A stretch of 64,000 nt of DNA from Pseudomonas sp. FEN. GTDB lineage: Bacteria; Pseudomonadota; Gammaproteobacteria; Pseudomonadales; Pseudomonadaceae. This document shows positions 8,104 through 17,140 of the stretch, one piece after another; the first letter of the stretch is position 1; each line of letters opens with the position of its first letter. A program made the translations under genes and the position numbers. Below the pieces are notes generated by a model. It did no database searches. It was not told the DNA's origin and saw only the letters and a program-made list of their open reading frames with translations. The stretch is taken from assembly GCF_904067045.1 (NCBI RefSeq), contig NZ_CAJFDC010000001.1:868001-932000 (forward strand), written 5' to 3'.

Positions 8104-9414
8104 CTAGAGTTCGATCCGCACCACCTTGCCCACCAGCAACACATAAGACAGTGCGCCGATCAACGCCAGCACGGCGATGTAGGTGATCGCCGGGGCGAAG
8201 GAGTCACCGCTGGCGAGAAAGCCGATGACGATCGGCGTGGTGATCGCCGCCAGATTGCCGATGAAGTTGAACACCCCACCGGTCAACCCCAACAAACGTG
8301 CCGGCGCCAGGGTCGAGACCAGCGACCAGGTGATCGAGGCCAAGCCGTTGCCGAAGAACGCCAGCGCCAGGCAGGCAATCACCCAGGGCGTCGATTCGAC
8401 AAAGTTGGCACCGATGATCGTGGTGGAAATCAGCAATCCGCCAATGATCGGCAACTTGCGGGCAAAGCCGACCGTCGCGCCACGGCGGATCAACCAGTCG
8501 GAGAAGAACCCCGAACAGAGCACGCCGACGAACGCGGCGAGAAACGGCAGCGACGCCAGCAGGCCGGACTTGATGAAGTCCATGCCGCGATATTTCACCA
8601 GGTAGGTCGGAAACCAGGTCAAAAAAAACCACAATGTCGAATTGAGGCAGAACTGTCCGAGGTAGATGCCCCACAACTTGCGTTGGCTCAACACGATGCC
8701 CAGGTCCGTCCAACTGAACGGCGCCTTGCGCCTGGCCGTCTCGACCTGGATATCGACCAGGCCACCGCCCTCGCGGATAAGGTCGATTTCCGCCGGATTG
8801 GCGCCCTTGAAATCCCGTGGCTCGCGATACACCGCGTACCAGACCAGCGCCCAGAGAATCCCCAGCACGCCGGTACTGACGAACACCATGTGCCAGCCGT
8901 ATTGATGTTGCAGCCAGGCCAGGACCGGCGTCAGAAAGGCCAGCCCGACAAACTGCCCGGAGGTGTAGAAGCCAATGGCGGTGGCACGCTCACGCTCGGG
9001 AAACCAGGTGGTCACCACCCGGCTGTTGATCGGATAGGCCGGTGCTTCCAGGGCGCCGACCGCCATGCGCAGAACGAACAGGGCGATGAAGCTGGCGGCG
9101 AAACCGAGCATCACCGTGGCCACCGACCACAGCAGCAGCGCGACGCTGTAGAGGATACGCGGCGGCACTCGGTCCACCAGCCAACCACCGGGGATCTGCA
9201 TGGCGGCATAGGTCCAGCCGAACGCCGAGAAGATCAGCCCGACATGGATCGGATCGATCGCCAGCTCGCTGGTCAGCGCCGGAGCCGCGATCGACAGGTT
9301 GCTGCGGTCCAGGTAGTTGATCACCACGGTGATGAACAGCAGCACCATGATGAAGAAACGCTTGCGGCTCGGCGTCACCAACGACGCCTGCCCGGCAAAG
9401 ACTTCCGGTTGCAT
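8104..9414 (-). CDS. MFS transporter, probable D-galactonate importer (DgoT-like)
   Basis: Start 9414 is chosen because AAGAAGAGG lies about 7 bases upstream and the protein then opens MQPEVFAGQ; an extension to 9546 would run into the dgoD region. The 436 residues form about 12 membrane spans with the ACS-family signature INYLDRSNLSIAAP near residue 30 and the loop VDRVPPRILYS. It is preceded by dgoD (103-base gap) and followed by an IclR regulator. Known relatives import galactonate, glucarate or tartrate with protons; galactonate is inferred from the operon. Confidence 0.85.
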   Translation of the reverse strand: MQPEVFAGQASLVTPSRKRFFIMVLLFITVVINYLDRSNLSIAAPALTSELAIDPIHVGLIFSAFGWTYAAMQIPGGWLVDRVPPRILYSVALLLWSVATVMLGFAASFIALFVLRMAVGALEAPAYPINSRVVTTWFPERERATAIGFYTSGQFVGLAFLTPVLAWLQHQYGWHMVFVSTGVLGILWALVWYAVYREPRDFKGANPAEIDLIREGGGLVDIQVETARRKAPFSWTDLGIVLSQRKLWGIYLGQFCLNSTLWFFLTWFPTYLVKYRGMDFIKSGLLASLPFLAAFVGVLCSGFFSDWLIRRGATVGFARKLPIIGGLLISTTIIGANFVESTPWVIACLALAFFGNGLASITWSLVSTLAPARLLGLTGGVFNFIGNLAAITTPIVIGFLASGDSFAPAITYIAVLALIGALSYVLLVGKVVRIEL

Positions 9415-9517
9415 GGGGGGGCCTCTTCTTATGATTATTGAGGGCATTGCTGCGCAAAAAGGCGCCTGTCGGAGCGCGCCCCGTCGCACATTTATCGGGT
9501 ATTGAATCAGCCGGGGA

Positions 9518-10666
9518 CTACCACTCGGCAAAACTGCCGTCGGCATGACGCCAGATCGGGTTGCGCCAGCGGTGACCGATGGCGGCGCGCTCGATCACGT
9601 ACTCTTCGTTGATCTCGATACCCAGGCCCGGGCCATTCGGGATCTTCACGAAGCCTTTGTCATAGTCGAACACCCGCGGATCCTTGACGTAATCCAACAG
9701 GTCGTTGCTCTCGTTGTAATGGATGCCCAGGCTCTGCTCCTGGATAAAGGCGTTGTAGCAAACCGCGTCCAGTTGCAGGCACGCCGCCAGGGCAATCGGG
9801 CCCAACGGACAATGCAACGCCAGCGCCACATCGTAGGCTTCGGCCATGTTGGCGATCTTGCGGGTTTCGGTGATGCCGCCGGCATGGGAGGCATCCGGCT
9901 GGATGATATCGACGTAGCCTTCGCTGAGCACCCGCTTGAAATCCCAGCGCGAGAACAGACGCTCGCCCAGCGCTATCGGCGTACTGGTCAACGGTGCCAG
10001 TTCTTTCAACGCTTCATAGTTTTCGCTGAGCACCGGCTCTTCGATGAACATCAGTTTGTAGGCGTCGAGTTCTTTCATCAGCACCTTGGCCATGGGTTTG
10101 TGCACCCGGCCATGGAAATCCACGCCGATCCCGACATTGGGCCCCACCGCATCGCGCACGGCGGCGACGTTGGCCAGCGCCAGATCGACTTTTTCGAAGC
10201 TGTCGACAAATTGCAGCTCCTCGGTCCCGTTCATTTTCACCGCGGTGAAACCACGCGCGACGGCTTCCTTGGCGGCCCGGGCGGTATCAGCCGGACGGTC
10301 GCCGCCGATCCACGAGTAGACCCGGATCTTGTCGCGCACCTGGCCGCCCAGCAGATCACTGACCGACACTCCCAGGGCCTTGCCCTTGATGTCCCATAGC
10401 GCCTGATCGATCCCGGCCAGGGCACTCATGTGCACGGCGCCGCCACGGTAGAAACCGCCGCGATAGAGCACGGTCCAGATATCTTCGATATTGCGCGGAT
10501 CCTTGCCGATCAAGTAATCCGACAGCTCATCAACCGCCGCCGCGACCGTGTGGGCCCGGCCTTCGACCACCGGCTCGCCCCAGCCGGTCACGCCCTCATC
10601 GGTTTCGACTTTGAGGAACAGCCAACGGGGTGGAACGATAAAGGTGGTCAGTTTGGTGATTTTCAT
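9518..10666 (-). CDS. dgoD: D-galactonate dehydratase DgoD
   Basis: The chosen ATG at 10666 gives 382 residues, the length of the E. coli enzyme, with the usual start MKITKLTTF. It is a mandelate-racemase type member of the enolase superfamily. Visible features are the segment [17 protein letters not shown] with the Asp/His pair, [18 protein letters not shown] and [11 protein letters not shown], which together supply metal ligands and the general acid/base. It converts D-galactonate to 2-dehydro-3-deoxygalactonate, the substrate of DgoK. It lies 49 bases after dgoA in the operon. Confidence 0.95.
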   Translation of the reverse strand: MKITKLTTFIVPPRWLFLKVETDEGVTGWGEPVVEGRAHTVAAAVDELSDYLIGKDPRNIEDIWTVLYRGGFYRGGAVHMSALAGIDQALWDIKGKALGVSVSDLLGGQVRDKIRVYSWIGGDRPADTARAAKEAVARGFTAVKMNGTEELQFVDSFEKVDLALANVAAVRDAVGPNVGIGVDFHGRVHKPMAKVLMKELDAYKLMFIEEPVLSENYEALKELAPLTSTPIALGERLFSRWDFKRVLSEGYVDIIQPDASHAGGITETRKIANMAEAYDVALALHCPLGPIALAACLQLDAVCYNAFIQEQSLGIHYNESNDLLDYVKDPRVFDYDKGFVKIPNGPGLGIEINEEYVIERAAIGHRWRNPIWRHADGSFAEW

Positions 10667-10715
10667 CTGGTTGTCTCTCTTGTTCAGAGGCGGCGCACGC
10701 GGCGCCAATAAAGTC

Positions 10716-11336
10716 TTAACGCAACGCGTTCCAGGCCTGCACATAGGCGTTGGCGCGCAGCGCTACTTGGTCAGGTGTCAGCCCCGGCTTGAACAACCCG
10801 GAACCCAGACCGAAACCGCTGACGCCCGCCTCGACAAACACCCGCATATTGTCCGGCGTAATCCCGCCGACCGGAATCAGCAAGGTCCCGGCCGGCAGCA
10901 CCGCCAACCATGCCTTGACCACCGCCGGGCCCATTTGCTCGGCCGGGAACATCTTCAGGACATCGGCGCCTTCGGCCAGCGCGGCAAAGGCCTCGGTCGG
11001 CGTGGCGACCCCCGGCGACAAGTACAGGCCCGCCGCCTTGGCCGCACGCAGAACCTTGGGATCACTGTGGGGCATGACGATCACCTGCCCGCCCGCGGCC
11101 TTGACTTGCTCGACCTGTTCCGCGGTCAGCACCGTGCCGGCCCCGATCAGGCAATCGGCGGGCAAAAGATCGCGCAGGATGCGGATACTGTCATAGGGTT
11201 CGGGAGAGTTGAGGGGCACTTCAATGACGCGAAACCCGGCCTGGTACAACACCTCGCCGATGGCCGCCGCTTCTTGCGGACGCAGGCCGCGAAGGATCGC
11301 GATCAGACCGTTTTTCGCCAGTGCTTGCTTGAGCAT
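10716..11336 (-). CDS. dgoA: 2-dehydro-3-deoxy-6-phosphogalactonate aldolase DgoA
   Basis: ATG 11336 gives 206 residues, matching the KDPG/KDPGal class I aldolases; an upstream extension to 11363 lacks support. The glutamate of LRGLRPQEA and the Schiff-base lysine of VLKMFPAEQ are visible, as is the phosphate-binding segment VGGITPDN. It cleaves 2-keto-3-deoxy-6-phosphogalactonate to pyruvate and glyceraldehyde 3-phosphate. It sits between dgoK (31-base gap) and dgoD, so the operon order matches the other known dgo clusters. Confidence 0.95.
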   Translation of the reverse strand: MLKQALAKNGLIAILRGLRPQEAAAIGEVLYQAGFRVIEVPLNSPEPYDSIRILRDLLPADCLIGAGTVLTAEQVEQVKAAGGQVIVMPHSDPKVLRAAKAAGLYLSPGVATPTEAFAALAEGADVLKMFPAEQMGPAVVKAWLAVLPAGTLLIPVGGITPDNMRVFVEAGVSGFGLGSGLFKPGLTPDQVALRANAYVQAWNALR

Positions 11337-11367
11337 GTCAGACCTCTTGGTAGTTGAACGCAAGCGC

Positions 11368-12345
11368 TCAGCCGAGCAGCCCGGCCGCTTCGGCCAGGCG
11401 CCACAAACCGCGTTCGGTGGCCTGTTCGGCCTGGCTCACCTGAGCAAAACCGCAGGCATCGAGCGCCCGGCTATAACGGGCGCAGAGTTGGGAATTACCG
11501 ATAAGGATGATCGACGGCAAGGCGCCGCCGCGACGCCGGCGGCGCTGCACGCTGGCGAGGGCCACGAGTTCATGGCCAATCAGCAGGCCCGACAGATAGT
11601 CGGTCTGTTCGGTCGGGCTCAGCTCGCCCGTCAAGCCGAGACTGCGCGCACTGAACACGGTCGACAGTGGACCGATTTCGCCCTCGGTGGACAACGCCAC
11701 CCGCACGCCGCGATCAAACGCGGCGCTATCGAAGGGGGCGCCGCGCTGTTGAGTGCGCCCCAGAATGCTGTGCTCACTGAGCACGGCGAACAGCTCGCCG
11801 GTCATGAAGGTGTCGAAGTGGACGATGCAGCCATCGGCCACCTCGACCCATTTCGAATGGCTGCCGGGCAGGCCGATCAGCAGGTTGGCGCCAGCGCCCG
11901 CTGGCAGACCTTGCAGCACGCCGAGGACCTGGGTCTCTTCGCCGCGCATCACATTCGGCAGGCGCGAGCGCTGGATCACGCCGGGCACGATGTGCACGGC
12001 GACGCCGCGCAAGCTGTGTACGGTGCTCAAGGCAGTGCCCAGGTTGGCGACATTCGCCGGGGTGTCGCGGTAAGCGGCCTCGACCCAGCCCTGGGCGCTG
12101 CCGACCATACCGCAGGCGATGACCGCCAGCTCGGGCTGGGCATCGAGCCAGTCACCGCAGGCCTCATCGAAGGCCAGTTCAAAGCCATTGGCGCACATCT
12201 GCCCGGCGATTATCCGCGGCACGCTGGGCAACTGCATGATCCCCGACGACAGCGAACGCTGTTCGAGCACCTGGCCGCCGGCAGCGAGTTTGTAAGCCCG
12301 AAGTGAGGTCGTCCCCCAATCGAGCGCAATCAATTGCGCCTGCAT
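11368..12345 (-). CDS. dgoK: 2-dehydro-3-deoxygalactonokinase DgoK
   Basis: This 325-residue protein is of the DgoK family. It has the N-terminal phosphate loop LDWGTTSLRAYKL (about 8-20) and the later nucleotide and sugar motifs GLPGSHSKWVEV and DTFMTGELFAVL. It phosphorylates 2-keto-3-deoxygalactonate with ATP so that DgoA can cleave it. It is the first gene of the leftward operon, and the AT-rich region 12346-12470 just upstream holds a likely promoter and operator. Confidence 0.93.
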   Translation of the reverse strand: MQAQLIALDWGTTSLRAYKLAAGGQVLEQRSLSSGIMQLPSVPRIIAGQMCANGFELAFDEACGDWLDAQPELAVIACGMVGSAQGWVEAAYRDTPANVANLGTALSTVHSLRGVAVHIVPGVIQRSRLPNVMRGEETQVLGVLQGLPAGAGANLLIGLPGSHSKWVEVADGCIVHFDTFMTGELFAVLSEHSILGRTQQRGAPFDSAAFDRGVRVALSTEGEIGPLSTVFSARSLGLTGELSPTEQTDYLSGLLIGHELVALASVQRRRRRGGALPSIILIGNSQLCARYSRALDACGFAQVSQAEQATERGLWRLAEAAGLLG

Positions 12346-12440
12346 CGCTTCACCTGAATTTGTTTTTGGGCAGTGAGTGCGTAGAGCTGATGAAGGCGAC
12401 TATAAACCTGAGGCGCGTAATATCTCAATATATAAATTGA

Positions 12441-12459
12441 TATCCCATATATAGGGATA
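12441..12459. promoter_or_regulatory. Palindromic operator candidate upstream of dgoK
   Basis: TATCCC and GGGATA form a perfect 6-base inverted repeat around a 7-base AT spacer, inside an AT-rich island about 100 bases upstream of dgoK. A second imperfect inverted repeat overlaps its left side (ATATCTCAAT with ATTGATAT, 12420-12442). The IclR protein at 7238 is the likely binder, but this is inferred from position only. Confidence 0.45.
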
Positions 12460-12546
12460 CAAAAACACAAAAATGATCTCCACCCCGGAGCAATATTCCC
12501 GTCGCTGGCGTCGCGCAGAAGGATAGAGCCCAAAACGGGCGAGAGG

Positions 12547-12572
12547 CCGGCCGTCTGTTGCAGAGCGGCCGG
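12547..12572 (-). terminator. Terminator-like hairpin after the fsr-type gene
   Basis: A perfect 7-base GC stem (CCGGCCG with CGGCCGG) has a 12-base loop. It lies 12 bases past the stop codon of the leftward efflux gene. The downstream T content is weak, so termination strength is uncertain. Confidence 0.45.
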
Positions 12573-12583
12573 GCGCTAGAGGA

Positions 12584-13801
12584 TCAAGCCTTTTTCGTCC
12601 TCGGCAACAACACCGCCAACACCCCTAACAACGGCAGGAACGAGCACATCGTGTAGACGTACTCGATGCCGCGAATGTCCGCCAGATGCCCGAGCAATGC
12701 CGCGCCGATCCCGCCAAAGCCGAACATCAGGCCGAAGAACACCCCAGCGATCATCCCGACCTTGCCCGGCACCAGTTCCTGGGCGAACACCACGATGGCC
12801 GAGAAGGCCGACGCCAGGATGAAACCGATCACCACACTCAACAGCGTGGTCCAGAACAGGTCGACATGGGGCAGCATCAAGGTGAACGGCGCCACCCCCA
12901 GGATCGAAAACCAGATCACCGCCTTGCGCCCGATCTTGTCGCCAATCGGCCCACCGGCAAAGGTCCCCGCCGCCACCGCGCCGAGAAACAGGAACAGGTG
13001 CAGTTGCGAACTGGCCACCGACAGCTGGAACTTCTCGATCAGGTAAAAGGTGAAATAGCTGGTGAAGCTGGCCATATAGAAATACTTGGAGAACACCAGC
13101 AACCCGAGCACCACCAGCGCCCCAATCACCCGATTCTTCGACAGCCCGTGAGTAGCCTGCTGGCCCTGCTTGAGCTTGAACAGGTTCAGGTGCGCGCGGT
13201 ACCAGCGACTGATCCCGTACAACACCCCCAGGGCAAACAGCGCGAACAGGCCGAACCAGGCGACATGGCCCTGGCCGAACGGAATGATGATCGCCGCCGC
13301 CAGCAACGGGCCAAAAGCCGAACCGGCGTTACCGCCGACCTGGAAGCTCGACTGTGCCAGCCCATAACGCCCGCCCGACGCCAGCCGGGCGACCCGCGAG
13401 GCTTCCGGGTGAAAGGTCGAGGAGCCGACACCGATCAGGGCCGACGCCAGCAGGATCAGCGGAAAACTCCCGACCTGGGACAGCATCAGAATCCCGATCA
13501 GCGTGCAGATCATCCCCGCCGGCAGCAGCAAGGGCTTGGGATGACGGTCGGTATAAAAGCCGACCCAGGGTTGCAGCAAGGAGGCCGTCACCTGGAAGGT
13601 CAGGGTAATCAGCCCGACCTGGGTGAAAGTCAGACTATAGTTGGCCTTGAGCATCGGATAAATCGACGGCAGGACCGACTGGATCAGGTCGTTGACCAGG
13701 TGCGCCAGCGCCACCGCGCCAATCACGCGCATCACCAACGGACTGGTTTGCGGCGCTGCCGACGCCAGGGTCGTTCCGCCAGACGTTTGAGTAAGGGCCA
13801 T
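12584..13801 (-). CDS. fsr: MFS efflux transporter, fosmidomycin-resistance (Fsr) family
   Basis: ATG 13801 gives 405 residues starting MALTQTSGG, the usual Fsr length. About 12 membrane segments are visible. The first contains AHLVNDLIQSVLPSIYP, a clear signature of the Fsr group, and the loop GFYTDRHPKPL is the MFS motif A equivalent. Members are proton-driven exporters linked to fosmidomycin resistance in E. coli; the natural substrate in Pseudomonas is not known. The gene stands alone, back to back with the dgo promoter region on one side and divergent from the chemoreceptor gene on the other. Confidence 0.88.
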   Translation of the reverse strand: MALTQTSGGTTLASAAPQTSPLVMRVIGAVALAHLVNDLIQSVLPSIYPMLKANYSLTFTQVGLITLTFQVTASLLQPWVGFYTDRHPKPLLLPAGMICTLIGILMLSQVGSFPLILLASALIGVGSSTFHPEASRVARLASGGRYGLAQSSFQVGGNAGSAFGPLLAAAIIIPFGQGHVAWFGLFALFALGVLYGISRWYRAHLNLFKLKQGQQATHGLSKNRVIGALVVLGLLVFSKYFYMASFTSYFTFYLIEKFQLSVASSQLHLFLFLGAVAAGTFAGGPIGDKIGRKAVIWFSILGVAPFTLMLPHVDLFWTTLLSVVIGFILASAFSAIVVFAQELVPGKVGMIAGVFFGLMFGFGGIGAALLGHLADIRGIEYVYTMCSFLPLLGVLAVLLPRTKKA

Positions 13802-14121
13802 GAAGTGATTCCAGAACACGGATGGATGCACAGTTGCAGGAACAGCAATGTGCCATTTTTCGGTGCAAGCACGCCAGATACTTGTAGAGCTAACAATCGA
13901 TTTTGCCGATGAAATAACTGATAGCGCAAAGCCATTGGTCTGAATCTTGCCTGCTTTTGGGGCTTACAACACGCCCCCTTACAAAGGGGAGTGAGAATGG
14001 GAAGTTTCGCCACAACCGCTGACCTACAACGCCTCACTGGCGGACTTCCCGAGGTTTCTAATGACGGCAACCGCTACGATTGCACCAAAATCGTGCGATG
14101 CGCCCTGAGGAGTAGTCGACC
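13802..14121. other. Intergenic region between fsr and the chemoreceptor gene
   Basis: This 320-base divergent spacer contains no credible gene. It holds two inverted repeats: a small CCCCTT-ACA-AAGGGG hairpin at 13975-13989, and a larger one at 13999-14050 (GGGAAGT with ACTTCCC, plus inner CGCC with GGCG). The second would lie in or near the 5' leader of the chemoreceptor mRNA. A GAGGAG ribosome-binding site precedes the ATG at 14122. Confidence 0.5.
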
Positions 14122-16179
14122 ATGCACGCTTTTTTATCACCGGGGATTCGACTGCTAGGCCGCTTCGGGTTCGCCCGTAAGTTTCAGGTACTGTTCCTGT
14201 TGTTCATCGTGCCGCTGATGGGCAGCCTGTACCTGATCGGCCAGGATTATCGCGGCAAGCTGGCACTGATTTCCGAGGAGCGTGCCGGCGTCAATCAACT
14301 GCTGGCCCTCGACTCACTGGACAACCTGCTGGCCGCTCAGCGTGACCGTGCCGCCCGTTGGCGCGCCACGGAGACCAATCGCCAACCGACACCCGCCACC
14401 CTGGCGGCCATGGCGGCGCTGGACAAAGTCCAGCCCGAAATCAACCAGGCCGTCGAGACGCTGGGCAAGACCCTGCAAAGCTCAGGAGCCGGTGCCGACA
14501 CCCTGCAGCGCTACCAGGTCCTGCAAGCCGCCCTCACCGGCCTCGACTCCGCCAGCCTGAGCAAGGTCGGCTGGTGGCCGGATGGCTATGATCGCTTCAC
14601 CAGCGCCTTGAGCGCGTTGCAAGCGCTGCGCGAGCAGGTCGCCATGGACAGCCGCCTGATTCTCGCCCCCTGGATGGAAACCTACCTGCTCACGCAAATC
14701 GCCACCCAGCACGCGCCGGACCTGATCGAGCGGGTTGGTCGTCTCGCCAGCGTCGGCCAGGCGTCGGTGGTGTCGGGCCAGTTCAGCCTGCAAAGTCGCC
14801 TGCAACTGAAGGATCTGCGCAGCCGTATCGGCGATGCCCGCGAACAATTGACCAAGACCGGCAACCTGCTGGAAAGCCGCCTGCCAGCGGAGCTGAAAAA
14901 CTGGGCGGAGCGCTACCACGCCAGCCTGAAACACTTGGATGACGGCCTCAAGACCCTCGACGACGGGATGTTCGCCGGCAGTATCAGCCTCAAGACCGAG
15001 GGTTTCGAACAGACCCTGGACAACATGCTCGGCGAACTCGCCAGCTTGCGCCAGGACAGCCTCACCGCCCTCGACAGCCGCCTGGACCATTACCACGGCG
15101 CGGCCATCCGCCAGTTCAGCCTGCTGGCGGGGATTTTCGGTTGCCTGCTGCTGGCGGCGCTGTACCTGTTCGTCTGCCTGCAGGCCTCGATCCGCCGGAG
15201 CGCCAGCGGTATCACTCTGCTGGCCGAATCCCTGCGCGACGGCAACCTCTGCCTGCAGGTGCCGGTGGAGGGCCGTGACGAGCTCGCGGCCATCAGCACC
15301 GCGCTGAACGTCGCCGTGGTGCAACTGCGCACCAGCCTGCAGGGGGTCGACCATGAGACCCTGCAACTGAGCGCGGCGGTGCGCACCCTCAACACCCACT
15401 CCAGCGGAGCCCTCAGCGAGGTCGAGACGCAACAGGCGCAAATCAGCCAGATCGCCGCGGCGGCCACGCAACTGGCGGCCACCTCCCAAGGCGTGGCGCA
15501 GAGCTGCGAACAGGCCTCCGACAGCGCCCAGAACACCCAGCGCATTGCCTCGGAGAGCAGCCGCGACAGCCAGCGCACCACCGCCAGTATCCAGCAACTG
15601 AACCAGCGCCTGAACGAAACCGCTGCGGCCCTGGGCCGGGTCAGCGAACAGGGGCAGCAGATCCAGTTGGTGGTCGACACCATTCGCGGGGTGGCCGAGC
15701 AGACCAACCTGCTGGCCCTGAACGCCGCCATCGAAGCGGCGCGGGCTGGTGAGCAAGGGCGCGGCTTCGCGGTAGTGGCCGATGAAGTGCGCAGCCTGTC
15801 GCAGCGCACCCAGAGTTCGACCGCGCAGATCGCCAGCACCGTCGACAGCCTGCGCTCCACGGTCAGCCAGGCCGTGACCCTGATGGAAGCGGCCTGTCTC
15901 CAGGCCGAGACCGACGCCCAATCGGTGACCGGGCTGGGTCAGCGGCTGGTGGAAATCGCCGGAGCCGTGCAGACCGTCACCGACACCCTGGCACAGATCG
16001 CCACGGCGGTGGACGAGCAGGCGAGCACGGCGGACGAGGTCAGCGGCAATATCCAGCAGATCGACCAGGCGGCGCTACGGCTGCTGGAAGGCGCGCGCGC
16101 GGTCAACCGCGCGGCGGACAGCCTGAGCGAAGGCAGCAAGGCCCTGAGCGACAATACCGGGCGCTTTCGCCTGAGTTGA
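14122..16179 (+). CDS. Methyl-accepting chemotaxis protein with a large helical periplasmic domain
   Basis: The 685-residue transducer has a first membrane span at about residues 23-42 and a periplasmic region of some 290 residues rich in helix-forming repeats. A second span lies at about 333-355, followed by a HAMP region (to about 410) and a signalling domain with the hairpin tip [20 protein letters not shown]. It transmits ligand binding to CheA and CheW. The periplasmic domain is not one I can assign to a named ligand, though it resembles four-helix-bundle sensors. No other che gene is near. GAGGAG upstream supports the ATG. Confidence 0.92.
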   Translation: MHAFLSPGIRLLGRFGFARKFQVLFLLFIVPLMGSLYLIGQDYRGKLALISEERAGVNQLLALDSLDNLLAAQRDRAARWRATETNRQPTPATLAAMAALDKVQPEINQAVETLGKTLQSSGAGADTLQRYQVLQAALTGLDSASLSKVGWWPDGYDRFTSALSALQALREQVAMDSRLILAPWMETYLLTQIATQHAPDLIERVGRLASVGQASVVSGQFSLQSRLQLKDLRSRIGDAREQLTKTGNLLESRLPAELKNWAERYHASLKHLDDGLKTLDDGMFAGSISLKTEGFEQTLDNMLGELASLRQDSLTALDSRLDHYHGAAIRQFSLLAGIFGCLLLAALYLFVCLQASIRRSASGITLLAESLRDGNLCLQVPVEGRDELAAISTALNVAVVQLRTSLQGVDHETLQLSAAVRTLNTHSSGALSEVETQQAQISQIAAAATQLAATSQGVAQSCEQASDSAQNTQRIASESSRDSQRTTASIQQLNQRLNETAAALGRVSEQGQQIQLVVDTIRGVAEQTNLLALNAAIEAARAGEQGRGFAVVADEVRSLSQRTQSSTAQIASTVDSLRSTVSQAVTLMEAACLQAETDAQSVTGLGQRLVEIAGAVQTVTDTLAQIATAVDEQASTADEVSGNIQQIDQAALRLLEGARAVNRAADSLSEGSKALSDNTGRFRLS

Positions 16180-16186
16180 GGAGGTC

Positions 16187-16215
16187 AAGGCCCACGGTTT
16201 TCGCCGGTGGGCCTT
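16187..16215 (+). terminator. Terminator-like hairpin after the chemoreceptor gene
   Basis: A perfect 9-base stem, AAGGCCCAC with GTGGGCCTT, encloses an 11-base loop. It lies 8 bases after the chemoreceptor stop codon. The T-run is short. Confidence 0.65.
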
Positions 16216-16294
16216 AAGCGTTTGATAGCGTAGAGAAAATTTTCAGATATTTGCTTGACACAACATCGTTACCGGCGAATAATGCGCGCCACTT

Positions 16295-16371
16295 GGCTAC
16301 ATAGCTCAGTTGGTTAGAGCATAGCATTCATAATGCTGGGGTCCGGGGTTCAAGTCCCTGTGTAGCCACCA
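16295..16371 (+). tRNA. tRNA-Met (anticodon CAT), CCA encoded
   Basis: The 77-base cloverleaf is clear. The acceptor stem is GGCTACA with TGTAGCC, the D-arm is GCTC...GAGC, the anticodon loop TTCATAA carries CAT at 16329-16331, and the T-arm contains GTTCAAGTC. A and CCA follow at the 3' end. The acceptor pairs fully at its first base pair (G-C), unlike initiator tRNA-fMet, so this is elongator tRNA-Met or, if the C is modified to lysidine, tRNA-Ile2. The body favours Met. It stands alone and is followed by a strong terminator. Confidence 0.95.
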
Positions 16372-16375
16372 AGTA

Positions 16376-16411
16376 CTAAAAACGGCTTACCGAAAGGTAG
16401 GCCGTTTTTTT
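16376..16411 (+). terminator. Strong Rho-independent terminator after tRNA-Met
   Basis: The stem ACGGC-T-TACC pairs with GGTA-G-GCCGT around a GAAA tetraloop and is followed by a run of seven T bases. The A-run on the other side makes it able to work in both directions, so it can also end the leftward small-gene operon at 16486-17140. Confidence 0.9.
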
Positions 16412-16485
16412 ATGCCCGGAGAAAAGTGGTGGACCAGGAAGGCAGAAACGACAGACCCGGAGATGGGCCTCGCGGAGCTCAGAAT

Positions 16486-16818
16486 TTACGGATGAATGAA
16501 TTTTGCCGCCGTGAAGGCAAGCCCCGCGAGAACGGCCGAAATTTGCACGAAGCGCCAAGTCGAGTCACTGACGACTTTTTGAACGTCAGTAGAGATTGAG
16601 CCGCGCAACGCCTCCACATCGAACTTGGTTGCCATGTTCCTTTCAACGTTGTCGAGTTTTGTCTCGACGCGAGCAAGCCGCTCCCTGATCTCAGGGATTA
16701 CCTTCTCCAATGCCGCTACGCGTACTTCCACGGGATGATCTCCAGGCGGTTCCTCACCACCAGTATTGCTCGCATCCCCCTTCTTGTCATCCCATCGACC
16801 AGAAACGACATCACCCAT
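16486..16818 (-). CDS. Small coiled-coil protein with a C-terminal membrane anchor, unknown function
   Basis: The 110-residue protein has an acidic, glycine-rich start, then a predicted coiled coil with heptads (VRVAALEKVIPEIRERL and on through ETKLDNVERNM, about 35-75). It ends in one hydrophobic segment (FVQISAVLAGLAFTAAKF). This plan is shared by phage XhlA-like and other small tail-anchored proteins, but I do not recognise a named family. ATG 16818 is chosen because it overlaps the end of the upstream zinc-ribbon gene by 8 bases, suggesting translational coupling. It sits beside a tRNA, a common site for acquired genes. Confidence 0.65.
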   Translation of the reverse strand: MGDVVSGRWDDKKGDASNTGGEEPPGDHPVEVRVAALEKVIPEIRERLARVETKLDNVERNMATKFDVEALRGSISTDVQKVVSDSTWRFVQISAVLAGLAFTAAKFIHP

Positions 16819-17140
16819 TTTCCTTCTCCATGGGAGACAAGCCTTCCACAACTTTTTTGACGCTGGTGTAAGCCATGTAGCCGCAGTTGGGGCATTCCAT
16901 CGAGAATGTTGGATGCGCCACTCGCTCAGAAAGCAAACGCTCTGGTGAGACCTCATCCATCCTGGTGATCATCATGCAAGACTCAAGGCCCATCTCCAGA
17001 GATTTGTCGATATAGAAATTCCACTCGCCATCGTGGGGGCATACTGGACAAGAGCTTGATCGGCCAGCCTTTACCAGGAAACTTATGAATTGGCTTAACG
17101 TGATCCGCCATTCCTTTGGTATTGAGTCGTTGTCCTCCAA
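16811..17140 (-). CDS. Small zinc-ribbon-like protein, unknown function
   Basis: This 109-residue protein has two CxxC-type knuckles: CPVC near residue 31 and CPNC near residue 85. Together they could bind one zinc ion, as in zinc-ribbon domains. The middle part has no recognisable motif. Its stop overlaps the start of the coiled-coil membrane protein gene by 8 bases, so the two form a two-gene leftward operon that ends at the tRNA terminator. Nothing nearby tells the function. Confidence 0.6.
   Translation of the reverse strand: MEDNDSIPKEWRITLSQFISFLVKAGRSSSCPVCPHDGEWNFYIDKSLEMGLESCMMITRMDEVSPERLLSERVAHPTFSMECPNCGYMAYTSVKKVVEGLSPMEKENG

Noticed and set aside
8023..9441. 472-codon plus-strand frame opposite the second MFS gene
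   Set aside because: Same antisense signature (Gln, Arg, Asp, His-rich) and no family motif; the minus strand is a clear ACS transporter.
12686..13912. 408-codon plus-strand frame opposite fsr
   Set aside because: Antisense shadow; no start signal or family similarity.
14482..15921. 479-codon minus-strand frame opposite the chemoreceptor
   Set aside because: Shadow of the conserved signalling domain on the plus strand.
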